Assembly: GCA_025991245.1 (NCBI GenBank)
Contig: BQMJ01000026.1
Location: 62,001-126,000 of the forward strand
Origin: Galdieria partita
Lineage: Eukaryota; Rhodophyta; Bangiophyceae; Galdieriales; Galdieriaceae
Reading direction: 5' to 3'
DNA length: 64,000 nucleotides
The position numbers were made by a program, and so were the translations under genes. Of the stretch, positions 55,105 to 64,000 are shown piece after piece (the stretch's first letter is position 1; the number at the start of each line of letters is the position of its first letter). The notes under the pieces were generated by a model. That model did no database searches. It saw nothing but the letters and a program-made list of their open reading frames with translations, and was not told where the DNA came from.

Positions 55105-57215
55105 ATGGGCAAGCGAAAGAGAAAGCTTCGCGCTCTGGAAACAAAGCACAAGTCTGCTGCCCTGACAAACACCGAAATAAACAGAAAGAGGATAAATGTT
55201 AGAGTACCTGAAACCTCAAATGACAGTGATTCAGTAAAGGCAGATGAGTCAGTGTCCAGTTGGCTTTCACAGCTACGAAAGAAGAACTCCGTAGTGTGGA
55301 AATCAGCTCTCAGAGGGTTCACAAAGGAGTTGAAAAATATACCTGTGTATACTTTAGAACAACACGGCAGTAGTATTCTTAACGCAGTGATTCCTTGTAT
55401 CATTGATTCAGGTATGTTGGCGAGATTCAGCCAAATTTTCGTTCGCTTAACTATTTTGCAGACGAAGAAACCAGAAGAGCTGCTGTAAAGCTACTTGGAA
55501 ATTTTCTTGCAACGTCTTCCAAACCGGAATTTTTACCAAGCAGCTTTATGTCCCACCTAAAGATCCACCTTCGTCATAACGGCGTTTCCGCTTTTGAAAC
55601 AGGCTCGCAGTTGATATCTCTTTTAAAGGAACATAGAAAAACATATCTTAAAAGCAACCTGTATGAACTTTTGAGTCTTTATACAAGCCTTTTGGACGAC
55701 AACATGCCATTCTCTGTTGAAAGTTCGGAGCAGCAGTTCTGTCTTGCAATACAGTTGATGGAAAGTTTCGAAACATTATTATGGACATTTTGTGAGTATG
55801 GTGAAAACAAGAAAGAATTTGAGAATATGCTGAAGAATAACGGTGAGTCCGAAAGTATTCTTGTTGTTGTAAGCGACGTGGAAGATGCAGCCTGTAGTTG
55901 GGTCTCTTTTGATTCTGTAAAACTGAAGGAAATTCTTTCAACTGAGCTGGTCAAACTTGTCAGCTTTATTTGTCGTACAATTAGATCTTTTGGCAAGTAT
56001 CCTGTAGTTGCTATTGGAGATAGGCCCAAACAGAAGAAGCTCTTTGTTGTTTTCAGCCGGCTTGTGTTCTTGATTGTTGAAGTGGTTTCTCGATTGGAAC
56101 TTTCTAAGAGTTCCTTCGAACAATGCAAGGATTATTTGCCTATTTTAGTTGATACTTTGAAATCTTTTCGCTTAGGAGAAAGGCTGTACGATAGGTTTTG
56201 GGAAGAAAGCTTTCTTCGGTTTGCAGAATTCTCATGTTTTCTGTGCCATTTTCTGGACATTTCTATGTCTTCTGACTCCAATTATGTCAACATAATAATT
56301 ACTGACTGTGTGGACATATGCAACGAGTATTTGAGTGTCTCCTCACAAGAACATGGCATTAGACACTCACAATGTTATTTGGTCATCTTAGCAAATCTCC
56401 TTCGCCACTTGATCAAACAACTATCGTTGAATGACGTAGTTCCTCTTGTGGACGGATTCCTAGTTCATTGGATAGAAGCGGATATTCACTCACAATGTGA
56501 TTCGTCATGTTTGTATTTGTTGTGGGAAGTTGTGCTGAATCACGATTTGCTATGTCGATGTGAAAGGGCTGAGAAACTTTTTCGTACTTTTTTAAAAGTT
56601 TCGTGGAATGCTTTAAGAAGTCAGTACATGGAGAACTGTAGGCGCATGTTCTACTTTTGGCTAACTGCTATTTCTTGCTTACCTAAACAGTACAACTGGG
56701 TTTACGAGGAGTCTTGTTATTTAGTGAAAAATTTTTTTGGAAAGAGAAAGAAGGAAAACGGTAAATATTTGTTTGTCCCTGGACCTATTGTGTTTTTAGA
56801 TCTAGAAATGAAGCGAGTCTTATTGTCGTTATTGTATCATACGGGTCGATTTTGTTTAGAAATTGCTGAAGTTCTCCTAGTTTGTGTAGAGCATCCCAAC
56901 TGTATAGCAGACCAAAGCTCGTGGATGATATTTGGCTACTTTTTGGAGTTATTGAAACGTTTCGCAGACTCCTTGTCTGTAGAAGATCGATACTATATTG
57001 CGTGTTTGATTGTCATCGTGGTTTGTCGTTTGTCTGTAAATTATCCTGAATTGGAAACAGCTGTTATTAGACATGGACACAAGTGCTTAGAAGAGTGTCA
57101 TTTGGATGGCAGTAGTTTTGAAAGTATGAGACAGATAGTTGAGTCAGAAAAGAATTTATCTGCAAACTTGATCGGGAAAGTATTGGCAAAGGATTCGCAT
57201 TTTGCCACTCTATAA
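55105..57215 (+). CDS. IPI1/TEX10-like pre-60S factor
   Basis: Two exons (55105-55411, 55462-57215; 50-nt intron) encode 686 aa. The N terminus MGKRKRKLRALETKHKS and the following helical region (SWLSQLRKKNSVVWKSALRG, then DEETRRAAVKLLGNFL) match the Ipi1/TEX10 Armadillo-like domain. The remaining about 500 residues are helical repeats without clear signatures. Ipi1 with Rix1/PELP1 and Ipi3/WDR18 forms the Rix1 complex that docks the Rea1 AAA ATPase on pre-60S particles. Together with RIX7 at 4.9 kb this is the second 60S-maturation gene in the window. ATG 55105 was chosen because Ipi1 proteins start with MGK plus basic residues. Confidence 0.8.
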
Positions 57216-57313
57216 GAAATTCCCCTTTTCAAAGATTGGGACCAGAGCAATTTAAAAAAATGTCCGTTTTGAGGTTTGTCGGAGGAATTTCCCGCCTTGA
57301 ATGTGGTTGAAAG

Positions 57314-59830
57314 ATGAACGCATTGAAAGCAGTTCTAGTGTTACAAAACCCTAAAAGTGGCTCCAAAGAATGGAGAAACAAGTTGCAACTAAAGGACTGT
57401 CGTCTCCATGCAGACTTGCCCGACGGAGAAGAAATACAGTTAACCTTTGACAGCGTGTATACACAACCTGAAGAATTCTACAAAGCTCAAGAATTTCTTT
57501 ATTTTACGGTAATAAATCAGCTAGAAGATGGTAATATTGTGGTATGGTCACATATCAAGAGCAACTCGCATAGCAATGTGTTTGAGTCGTGTAACAACTT
57601 TCTTCATTTCTTTCTGTCGCAACAAGTTGGCAACTCATTAGAAAGATTGCGAGTTTATGGACTGAACTCAGATGAGGAGTATGAAGAAATACAAGATTAC
57701 GATGCAAATGCTCTTGATAAGCTGAAGGAAACTGGAAACATTTTGTCAAGACCAAATGATAACTCTCAACCTCAGAATGCTACCAGTGAGCCATCTTTTT
57801 TCAGCGTATTCGAAAGCCTTCTCGTTGCTGTCTATTTTGGAAATGGACTGGTTTCCTGCGTTCTATTTACCGAACAAATTGTGGAGAAGAACTTGCTTTT
57901 ATATGCCGGCTCTTGTCTTCAAATGGAATCTCAGAACTTGGCTGAGAGGCAGCTTTTCAAATTCGTCATTCTGGAAATGGATGAAATGGGTATGGAAACA
58001 CTCAATACATTGAAAGATTTTCAAAGAACACTTGCAATTTTACAAGAAACCACCCAGCTCTTTTCGTCGAAAACACCCACTGATCCAAAGTTGAATACTT
58101 TGGAAGAGCATCTCTTTGATGTAGGCGCAGTACATAAAGAAAATGCTCGCGATCAGAACGTATGTGAAGTAGGAACTGAAGGAGTGTTCGACGTGGCAAC
58201 TTATTCCGAGTCAGATCGTGAGTCAGAATGTGATATGCCTCTTTCACAGTTGGAAAAACATCAAATATTCAAGAAAATGGAAAGCGTATGGAAGTCGCAG
58301 CAGCAAAATACGACAGATGAATCCAATCCATTGGATGTTGATCAGCAACTTGAGACAGTCGTGGAGAACTCAAAGAGTCCTGTCAATATCAAAAGATCTG
58401 CCGAGGTTCCAACAGTTTTACAAAGATCACAAATAACCCAAACATCTTTGAGTAAAGAATTAGTAGATGAAAGGGAATACAATGAAGACGATATACGAGA
58501 GCGTATTTCTGAGCTTGAGAGTCTGATGAATCAACAGCTTCGGCTTCGTGGTAGTATGATGCGAGAAGTGAGTCATAATTCTAGTCAGTCTAGTGCCAAT
58601 ACAAGAATGCAAGTTGCTTATATTGGAGATGATGCTCTGTCAGATATCCGTAAAGAAATTCGTTGTTTACGAGAAAGACTCTCCCGCACAACAGGCAACG
58701 AATCCATTTCCTCATCTTTAGATACGTCCAAGGAGACTTCTTCTTCACATCCTAGTATTTCTAGTCTAAGAGTGTCTCAAGTTTCTTCAAGCACCGAAAA
58801 AGAAGGAGCGAACAATCTGCTTTCCTCTCTTGAGGATATTAGGAGTCGAGTGAATGCCTTGAAAGAGCCTCCCCGCAGACATAGACGTCACCGGCTTCAC
58901 ACAAATGACAGCGAACGTTCGACAACTTCTGAACAACAAAGTTCAACGAATTGTGAGAATCAATGGGTCAATGCGACAGAATTTTTTGCTGATCCAAAGA
59001 GGCAAGCCCATTTTGGAATGCAAGGAAGAAGCTCAGATTTTTATTTTGCAAACTCTCACATGCAAACTGCAAGACCAAGTGATATTTATCTTCGACGTGA
59101 AAAATATTTTGGTTGTTCCAACATACCTGGTCGTTCAAGCGATGCCAATTTGCTCAATGTTTCGCGAGGCAGTTTCTCTAATCATTTTCCTGACGATTAC
59201 TCTCGTATTCCTTCGTATTCCAGTTATGTTTCAGATACACTTTTGAGAAATAGTGGAAGCACAGGATCTGATGTTCCTGAGAAGTTTCCCATTCGAAACT
59301 CCCAAAATCATCGAGAACGTGCCATTTTACAAGATTTACCAGCTAATGAGCAAGAAAATGCAAGGCGGATATCTTTTCGAGATGGGAGACCCTCAGAACA
59401 GCTGGTTAACAGTACTCCAGCTGTATCGAGACCCATTGCTGTTCATGGACCAAAGTATTCGCCTCAGACAGCAACCCAAGAGGCTGGTTCAGATATTCGA
59501 GCAGAAGGTGAACTTTGGCAACGAAAGGGTCATTTGGTGAAATTTTGGCGGCGTCGATTTGTTGCCATATTACAACATTCGGTTTTTGGAAATGTTTTGT
59601 GTATTTTTGAAATGGAAAAAAATCAGACTTTGCAACCGACCAAGTCAAAAATGCTTGCATTGAAGCAGACTCAAGTGAAGAGTGAACCAAATACTATAGT
59701 TATATCGGGTAAGCCTCGATATGTATTTCGATTACAGACCTCCACCAGCGAGTTTTTCTTCGCCGCAGCAGATTCTAAGAGCAGACAATATTGGATAGAG
59801 AAACTTCGTACAGCATCACGAAAGGCGTAG
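57314..59830 (+). CDS. PH-domain protein with kinesin-motor-like N terminus
   Basis: An intronless 838-aa frame. The C-terminal about 110 residues are a PH domain (EGELWQRKGHLVKFWRRRFV, FRLQTSTSEFFFAAADSK, and YWIEKL with the conserved Trp). The middle (about 290-720) is Ser-rich, disordered, with two short coiled coils (DIRERISELESLMNQQ, DIRKEIRCLRERL). The N-terminal about 230 residues are globular. KAVLVLQNP, LTFDSVYTQPEEFY and GNIVVWSHIKSNSHS fall where kinesin motors have VRVRP, FDRVF..Q and the P-loop, but the P-loop residues are absent. The motor relationship is speculative; the PH domain is clear. Confidence 0.75.
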   Translation: MNALKAVLVLQNPKSGSKEWRNKLQLKDCRLHADLPDGEEIQLTFDSVYTQPEEFYKAQEFLYFTVINQLEDGNIVVWSHIKSNSHSNVFESCNNFLHFFLSQQVGNSLERLRVYGLNSDEEYEEIQDYDANALDKLKETGNILSRPNDNSQPQNATSEPSFFSVFESLLVAVYFGNGLVSCVLFTEQIVEKNLLLYAGSCLQMESQNLAERQLFKFVILEMDEMGMETLNTLKDFQRTLAILQETTQLFSSKTPTDPKLNTLEEHLFDVGAVHKENARDQNVCEVGTEGVFDVATYSESDRESECDMPLSQLEKHQIFKKMESVWKSQQQNTTDESNPLDVDQQLETVVENSKSPVNIKRSAEVPTVLQRSQITQTSLSKELVDEREYNEDDIRERISELESLMNQQLRLRGSMMREVSHNSSQSSANTRMQVAYIGDDALSDIRKEIRCLRERLSRTTGNESISSSLDTSKETSSSHPSISSLRVSQVSSSTEKEGANNLLSSLEDIRSRVNALKEPPRRHRRHRLHTNDSERSTTSEQQSSTNCENQWVNATEFFADPKRQAHFGMQGRSSDFYFANSHMQTARPSDIYLRREKYFGCSNIPGRSSDANLLNVSRGSFSNHFPDDYSRIPSYSSYVSDTLLRNSGSTGSDVPEKFPIRNSQNHRERAILQDLPANEQENARRISFRDGRPSEQLVNSTPAVSRPIAVHGPKYSPQTATQEAGSDIRAEGELWQRKGHLVKFWRRRFVAILQHSVFGNVLCIFEMEKNQTLQPTKSKMLALKQTQVKSEPNTIVISGKPRYVFRLQTSTSEFFFAAADSKSRQYWIEKLRTASRKA

Positions 59831-59894
59831 TTCAATAATGTTTATCAATAAATCATTTGTCCATCACCATTCATTTGGAATTGTCCAGTGAAGC

Positions 59895-61322
59895 ATGTTG
59901 TTAGCTTATGTCTGTGGTATGTGTCGTTGGAAGGTTTCGTTCGATTGCTTTTCAAGGACTTGTTTTTTAAACTCTACCCGTTTCTTATTTCCGTCCAAAC
60001 GACGCCAAGTGCTAACGCGTCACCTACATCTATCTTGTATATACACATCGGGAGAGAAATCTGTAAATAGTTCCAAGAAACCAGTTTTGCATCCGAAAAT
60101 AACCATTTTAGGTGGAGGCTTTGGTGGTCTGTACACTGCATTATTTCTTTCTCGCTATCCATGGACGAGACTTACCAGACCCAAAATAACTCTTGTTGAT
60201 CGGTCGGAACGTTTTGTGTTTCTACCCATGCTGTACGAACTAGCGTTCGGACAGTTGGACAAGTGGCAAGTAGCGCCAACTTTTTCTCAATTACTGCAAG
60301 GAACAGACATAGATTTTGTACTGGGACAAGTTGAAAAAGTTGACGTGCAAGGGTCAACCTGTGAGATATTTTCCACCAAACACGGACACAAGGTGCTACA
60401 ACATGACAGATTGGTTATTGCCATTGGTACGGAACCAAGTTTATCATCCGTTCCAGGCGCCGACAAGTATACATTACCATTTCGTACCCTGGAACATGCG
60501 GAGCTTCTTAAACAGAAACTTGCCAACTTGACAAAGATAAGACGTCAGCAAGGGAGGGAGCCCATTATATTTGTCATTGGTGGTTCCTATTCTGGTGTTG
60601 AACTAGCTTCTAACGTCGCGGAATACTTTCAAGGTAAGGCGAAAGTGTATATCGTGGATCGTGGAAGCCGTTTACTTGATGCTGCAAGTGACCACAACAG
60701 AAATATTGCGCTACAGACTCTTCGATCTTGGAATGTGGAAACATTACTGGGAATGGAAGTTAGTTGCGTGACTGAGGATGCGGTGTTGCTCAAGTCGGTC
60801 GAAGAACCTTTCCAAGAGCCGCAGAAGAAGTTCGATGTGGATTTAGTTTTATGGACTGCAGGATTCAAGCCTTCTTCATGGTTAAGTTTTGTTGAGTTAG
60901 AAAAGGATTCAACGGGACGTATTCTTACATCGAGCACTTTGCAAGCTAACGGGCATGAGGATATATTTGTTTTAGGAGATGCTGCAGCAGTTACAGATGT
61001 CAATGGGCAAAAATGCAAAGCCACTGCCCAAGTCGCCATTCAACAAGCGCAATGTGCTGCGTGGAACATTTGGGCATCGCTTTGTAACAAGAAACCGATT
61101 CCATTTCGATATGAACATTTGGGAGAATTGATGACATTAGGAAAATACAATGGTACTGCTGAAGTTTTCGGGATTCCTTTAAGTGGGACATCTGCTCAAG
61201 TCACACGCCGACTAGCGTATCTTTATCGTATGCCGACCCATTTGCATCGTTGGAAAGTGGGTCAGAATTGGGTGTTGAAGCCGGTTGGCTGCTTGTTTGA
61301 CAATTTTAGCTTCCCCTTGTAA
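59895..61322 (+). CDS. Type II NAD(P)H dehydrogenase, NDC1-like
   Basis: An intronless 475-aa frame. After about 65 residues of basic Ser/Arg/Cys-rich sequence (transit-peptide-like) comes the first dinucleotide fold (ITILGGGFGGLYTALFL), the second (IIFVIGGSYSGVELASNVA), and the FAD signature DIFVLGDAAAV. The region ERFVFLPMLYELAFGQLDKWQVAP and the C-terminal GTAEVFGIPLSG match cyanobacterial NdbB and plant NDC1. NDC1 reduces plastoquinone and participates in vitamin K1 and tocopherol metabolism in plastid plastoglobules. Its stop is 12 bp from the convergent CTF8 stop. Confidence 0.9.
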   Translation: MLLAYVCGMCRWKVSFDCFSRTCFLNSTRFLFPSKRRQVLTRHLHLSCIYTSGEKSVNSSKKPVLHPKITILGGGFGGLYTALFLSRYPWTRLTRPKITLVDRSERFVFLPMLYELAFGQLDKWQVAPTFSQLLQGTDIDFVLGQVEKVDVQGSTCEIFSTKHGHKVLQHDRLVIAIGTEPSLSSVPGADKYTLPFRTLEHAELLKQKLANLTKIRRQQGREPIIFVIGGSYSGVELASNVAEYFQGKAKVYIVDRGSRLLDAASDHNRNIALQTLRSWNVETLLGMEVSCVTEDAVLLKSVEEPFQEPQKKFDVDLVLWTAGFKPSSWLSFVELEKDSTGRILTSSTLQANGHEDIFVLGDAAAVTDVNGQKCKATAQVAIQQAQCAAWNIWASLCNKKPIPFRYEHLGELMTLGKYNGTAEVFGIPLSGTSAQVTRRLAYLYRMPTHLHRWKVGQNWVLKPVGCLFDNFSFPL

Positions 61323-61334
61323 AAAATGTGAGCC

Positions 61335-61816
61335 TTAGGTTTTATATATGTCTATAAAATAGTACATTATGTTGTTAGCAGTAGGGGTCTGAAAAGTATT
61401 TGAATACAATCGAAATAAGCAACTGTGTACCTGCCTAGTATTAAAGAGAATCCTTGTCCTGGCAACTCCCAAGAACTTTATGGAAGCTTGGTCCTCTTTC
61501 CCTTCCTTTTTCAGGACTCCTATGGGCTTTTTCAAACTCTCCACTTTGCCTTGTAGCAGAGAATTTCCTACTCGGAGTTTGGCAGTTGCCTAAGAAAGTT
61601 ATGTCTATTTTCCTTATGCTCTCTCTCTCTCTCATCACAACCTACTTCTTCCCAATTCACCGACAAGTCGCCTATATTGAAACCACTCAGACGCGTCGTT
61701 TCTTCTATTCTATGCAAGTTTTGCGTGCTTTGTTCATTCAAGTGAAAGGATCCTTGTAACTCTACAAGTATCCAATCTTCTGCGTTTTCCTTTGAATAGC
61801 GAATAGGAATGCGCAT
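61335..61816 (-). CDS. CTF8: CTF8, alternative clamp-loader subunit
   Basis: Three exons (61646-61816, 61431-61589, 61335-61388) give 127 aa, the usual size. Family features appear in order: EDWILVELQGSF, SGFNIGDLSVN, LRVGNSLLQGKVESLKKPIG, VLKKEG and VARTRILFNTR. CTF8 with DCC1 and CTF18 forms an RFC-like complex that loads PCNA and supports sister-chromatid cohesion. The last intron (61389-61430) is 42 nt, a multiple of three without a stop, so its retention would add 14 residues in frame. A TTTCCCGC element lies immediately upstream of the ATG. Confidence 0.85.
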
Positions 61817-61817
61817 A

Positions 61818-61825
61818 GCGGGAAA
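61818..61825 (-). promoter_or_regulatory. E2F-like site directly upstream of CTF8
   Basis: On the minus strand the sequence reads TTTCCCGC, the classic plant and animal E2F core, ending one base before the CTF8 start codon. If it works as a promoter element, transcription must begin at or just before the ATG. Functional use is inferred. Confidence 0.5.
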
Positions 61826-62084
61826 TTCAAAAGCAATGGATGATCATCGAGCTCTGTAAGGAGGAATATCACAGAAAAGGGTGTTTGAAAACAAAACAGA
61901 ATGGCAACACAATCTCTTACACACCCATAAGAAACAAAACTCCCTTTTTGCCTATCGTCCTTTGATATCAACCTCTTTATCGGCAGAAGATATTCCATGA
62001 AGCATCAAGAGACGACAAGTGCAAGCAAAAATATTCATTTTACTTCCTTGACTTGGCGACATTATATACTAATGGAGACATATT

Positions 62085-63082
62085 TTAGGAAGCCGTCGTG
62101 TTACTAAAAATTCTTTCTTTAAGTCGCCCTAATATTGCATTCATATCTTGTTCCGTTACAATAGACTTGCTTTCTGCAAAGGGTCTCAATTCTTCATATA
62201 AAAGCTCCCTAGCTAATGCATAACGTTCAGCAAACATTCTTTCCACAAAAGGATCTTGTAACAAACGAGAAACATGGTTACTCGTGTCCTCTCCTTCTTC
62301 TTCTTCCTCTGTATCGCCCTCCAACAGAAATGAGAGCCCTTGTTTGGACAACTTCAAACTGCACTCTTCACAGCTACAAAGATAACTTTGCCAACCACGA
62401 AACATGGCATAGTCTCCAGTTGCTAGTTGTTCTGGTTGACTTGGCAAACTCTGGGCAACGCAGAACTTTGACTCATTTCCACTCGGTATGGACCGATACG
62501 CGTTGAAAACTTGCGTAAAAAGCGGATATTTTTTAGTACAACGCGAACAAACGAGATCAAACTCCTCTTCAAGTATATTCCCCTCACACCAAGGTGCCTT
62601 CAGATTCAAGCACGAAATATGATACCAATCTTCACAAACAAAACACTGAATCATATCTTCCGAGTTAGCATCGTACTCTCTTTCACAGTAACAGAAACGA
62701 TTGAAAAAATTATGGTTATATTTGTTGTTTTCGTTTACGGCTGGTTTGTCAGGAAAGAGTTTACAGGTGTTGCGCATCTTGCTGTTTCCACAGTCACAGA
62801 TAAACTCTCGTTTACCGTCTATTTCAAAAGTCCTTTCCAGATGTTCACCATGACAAACAGCTCTGCAACCACGACAAAAGCCAGCTGCTTCTCCATCGCT
62901 AGTACACAGTTTACAACCGAAGACGTCTTGCGTCGCACAATTCAAAGGAAAGGTACATGAAGAATCTAGCCAACCTACTAAGTTAAGTACTATAGAAACG
63001 TACAAAACGAAAAATAGTCACTACTTTCTTCTTCTTGTTGTCTAGCAACATCTACCATCGTCACTACGGAGTCTCGATCCAT
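62085..63082 (-). CDS. UBR7-like UBR-box and PHD-finger protein
   Basis: Two exons (63025-63082, 62085-62977; 47-nt intron) encode 316 aa. A UBR box (about residues 28-100) has CKLCTSDGEAAGFCRGCRAVCH, shown here as CKLC..GFCRGC..CHGEHL, and FICDCGNSKM. A PHD finger follows (RFCYCEREYD, MIQCFVCEDWYHISCLNL, LVCSRC). The C-terminal 110 residues contain CSCEECSLKL, an acidic run and helices. UBR7 is a nuclear PHD protein that modifies histone H2B in animals. N-end-rule recognition by this UBR box is not established. Confidence 0.9.
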
Positions 63083-63120
63083 ATTGAAAGTCTCTAAATT
63101 GGCGCCCAAAAATTTTTCAT

Positions 63121-63839
63121 TTATTTTTCAATGTTAAGTGCACGCCGACTTTCGTAACTGATAATATCATCACCCTTCACAAGGTAAAGAGACGTATCTA
63201 TTGAAAACTTTTTCCTTACACTGGGTGCAAGAACACTCTGAAAAAGGTTCACCTGTGATAAGCGATCTTCATAAATAATAAAACGATGAATATCTCCAAA
63301 TCTTTGAGCAAACTCCTCAAGCACTTGCTGTTTATAAGTAAACGTGTCAGTCGTCCAATGTAAGCTCTCTGGTTTACAAAATACTCGCCAAGGTAGAATA
63401 CCCAAGTTCAATTCTTGTGTTATGCGCAATACCTGTGGACGCACAGTAGTCGAACGACCTGTCAAGACGATGCACAAATTGGTCAACTCTTGGTCTAAAG
63501 AACGGAACTGTGATATGACAGAAGATATGGCTAGTTCAGGAGGCAGCGGATGAGAAATAACCGGAGGCAAAAGAGACTCTGGTCTAGACCACCAACTCCG
63601 AAACGGCCACGGTTGAAGGTAATATTGACGATATTTCTCCTTTCCCTCCTCAGGACAAGGAGTTTTTACCTAGCACAGTGATTGAGAAATAGTGAATCAC
63701 AGATATATTGCCTTCCCACCAGAGTCCCATCAAAGTCAAAAACACAGAGTTGCTGTACACTCTCCCTTGTGCGATGAGATAAAATGTGCTTCTCCAACGT
63801 GGATATTTCCAACTGAATCGTTTCATTACAAGTTTTCAT
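63121..63839 (-). CDS. HAD-domain protein (Swiss-army-knife RNA-repair type)
   Basis: Two exons (63720-63839, 63121-63669; 50-nt intron) encode 222 aa from ATG 63839, the first Met after an in-frame stop; a further upstream exon beyond the window cannot be excluded. The catalytic motif is QLCVFDFDGTLV, followed by WPFRSWWSRPESLLPPVIS, NLCIVLTGRST and FIIYEDR. This layout (W-x-x-PESL after DFDGT, then LTGR) is that of the HAD domain found alone or fused in proposed RNA-repair proteins of fungi and protists. The reaction is unknown; phosphatase-like chemistry is inferred from the DxDGT motif. Confidence 0.75.
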
Positions 63840-64000
63840 ACTCTTTTGAAATGTATCATATCAACGATGATAAACGACCAACTTTCTTCTGGAAGCCTTC
63901 ATACCCCAATCATGAAGCGTCAATGATATCGAAATTCTGTTACAGAATCAGAGGAGGTACGAAAGGAAAAAGAATCAAATACTAGTAAGGAGTATAGTAA

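Overview
The window is nuclear DNA from a compact-genome photosynthetic eukaryote, most likely a cyanidiophycean red alga of the Galdieria type. This is inferred from the layout and not from a database match. The reasons are: AT-rich DNA with protein genes packed 10 to 600 bp apart on both strands; GT-AG introns that are nearly all 42-60 nt long; eukaryotic nuclear, Golgi and mitochondrial genes mixed with plastid-type proteins (NDC1, EXECUTER-like, a plant-type M48 protease, RuvX); and no transposon, LTR element, rRNA or tRNA that I could see. I read about 37 protein genes. Most exon-intron models were rebuilt by hand from splice signals and checked for total length divisible by three.

Layout. 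0-4.5 kb: minus-strand partial gene, Tat-SF1/CUS2-like splicing factor, possible small plus-strand gene, SEL1-repeat protein. 4.9-10.1 kb, plus: RIX7/NVL AAA ATPase, polytopic membrane protein, Aurora kinase. 10.1-12.5 kb, minus: PPPDE-PUL fusion and an unknown gene. 12.8-15.5 kb, plus: MCM3. 15.8-27.8 kb, minus: organellar TyrRS, MRS2-like Mg channel, AUR1-like phosphotransferase, two organelle-targeted-looking proteins, M48 protease, GT69 glycosyltransferase, CaaX-ending protein, BOU-type mitochondrial carrier. 27.8-34 kb, plus: TM9SF, INTS4-like, eEF1B-gamma. 34-36.8 kb, minus: kinesin-12. 37-38 kb, plus: EXECUTER-like. 38-47.7 kb, minus: GRIP golgin, GET1, NUP98-96. 48-50.8 kb: RuvX, a basic protein and a nucleoplasmin-like protein. 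50.9-54.5 kb, minus: sirtuin and an MFS transporter. 55-61.3 kb, plus: IPI1/TEX10, PH-domain protein, NDC1. 61.3-64 kb, minus: CTF8, UBR7, HAD-domain protein.

The genes are housekeeping and do not form one operon-like system. Several share processes: replication and cell cycle (MCM3, CTF8, Aurora, kinesin-12), 60S ribosome maturation (RIX7, IPI1), and secretory pathway (TM9SF, GRIP golgin, GET1, AUR1, GT69). The most distinctive signals are E2F-like sites at MCM3 and CTF8, a head-to-head gene pair whose start codons are 11 bp apart, an MRS2-family protein with GTN instead of GMN, a PPPDE-PUL fusion, and a PH-domain protein whose N terminus may be a decayed kinesin motor.
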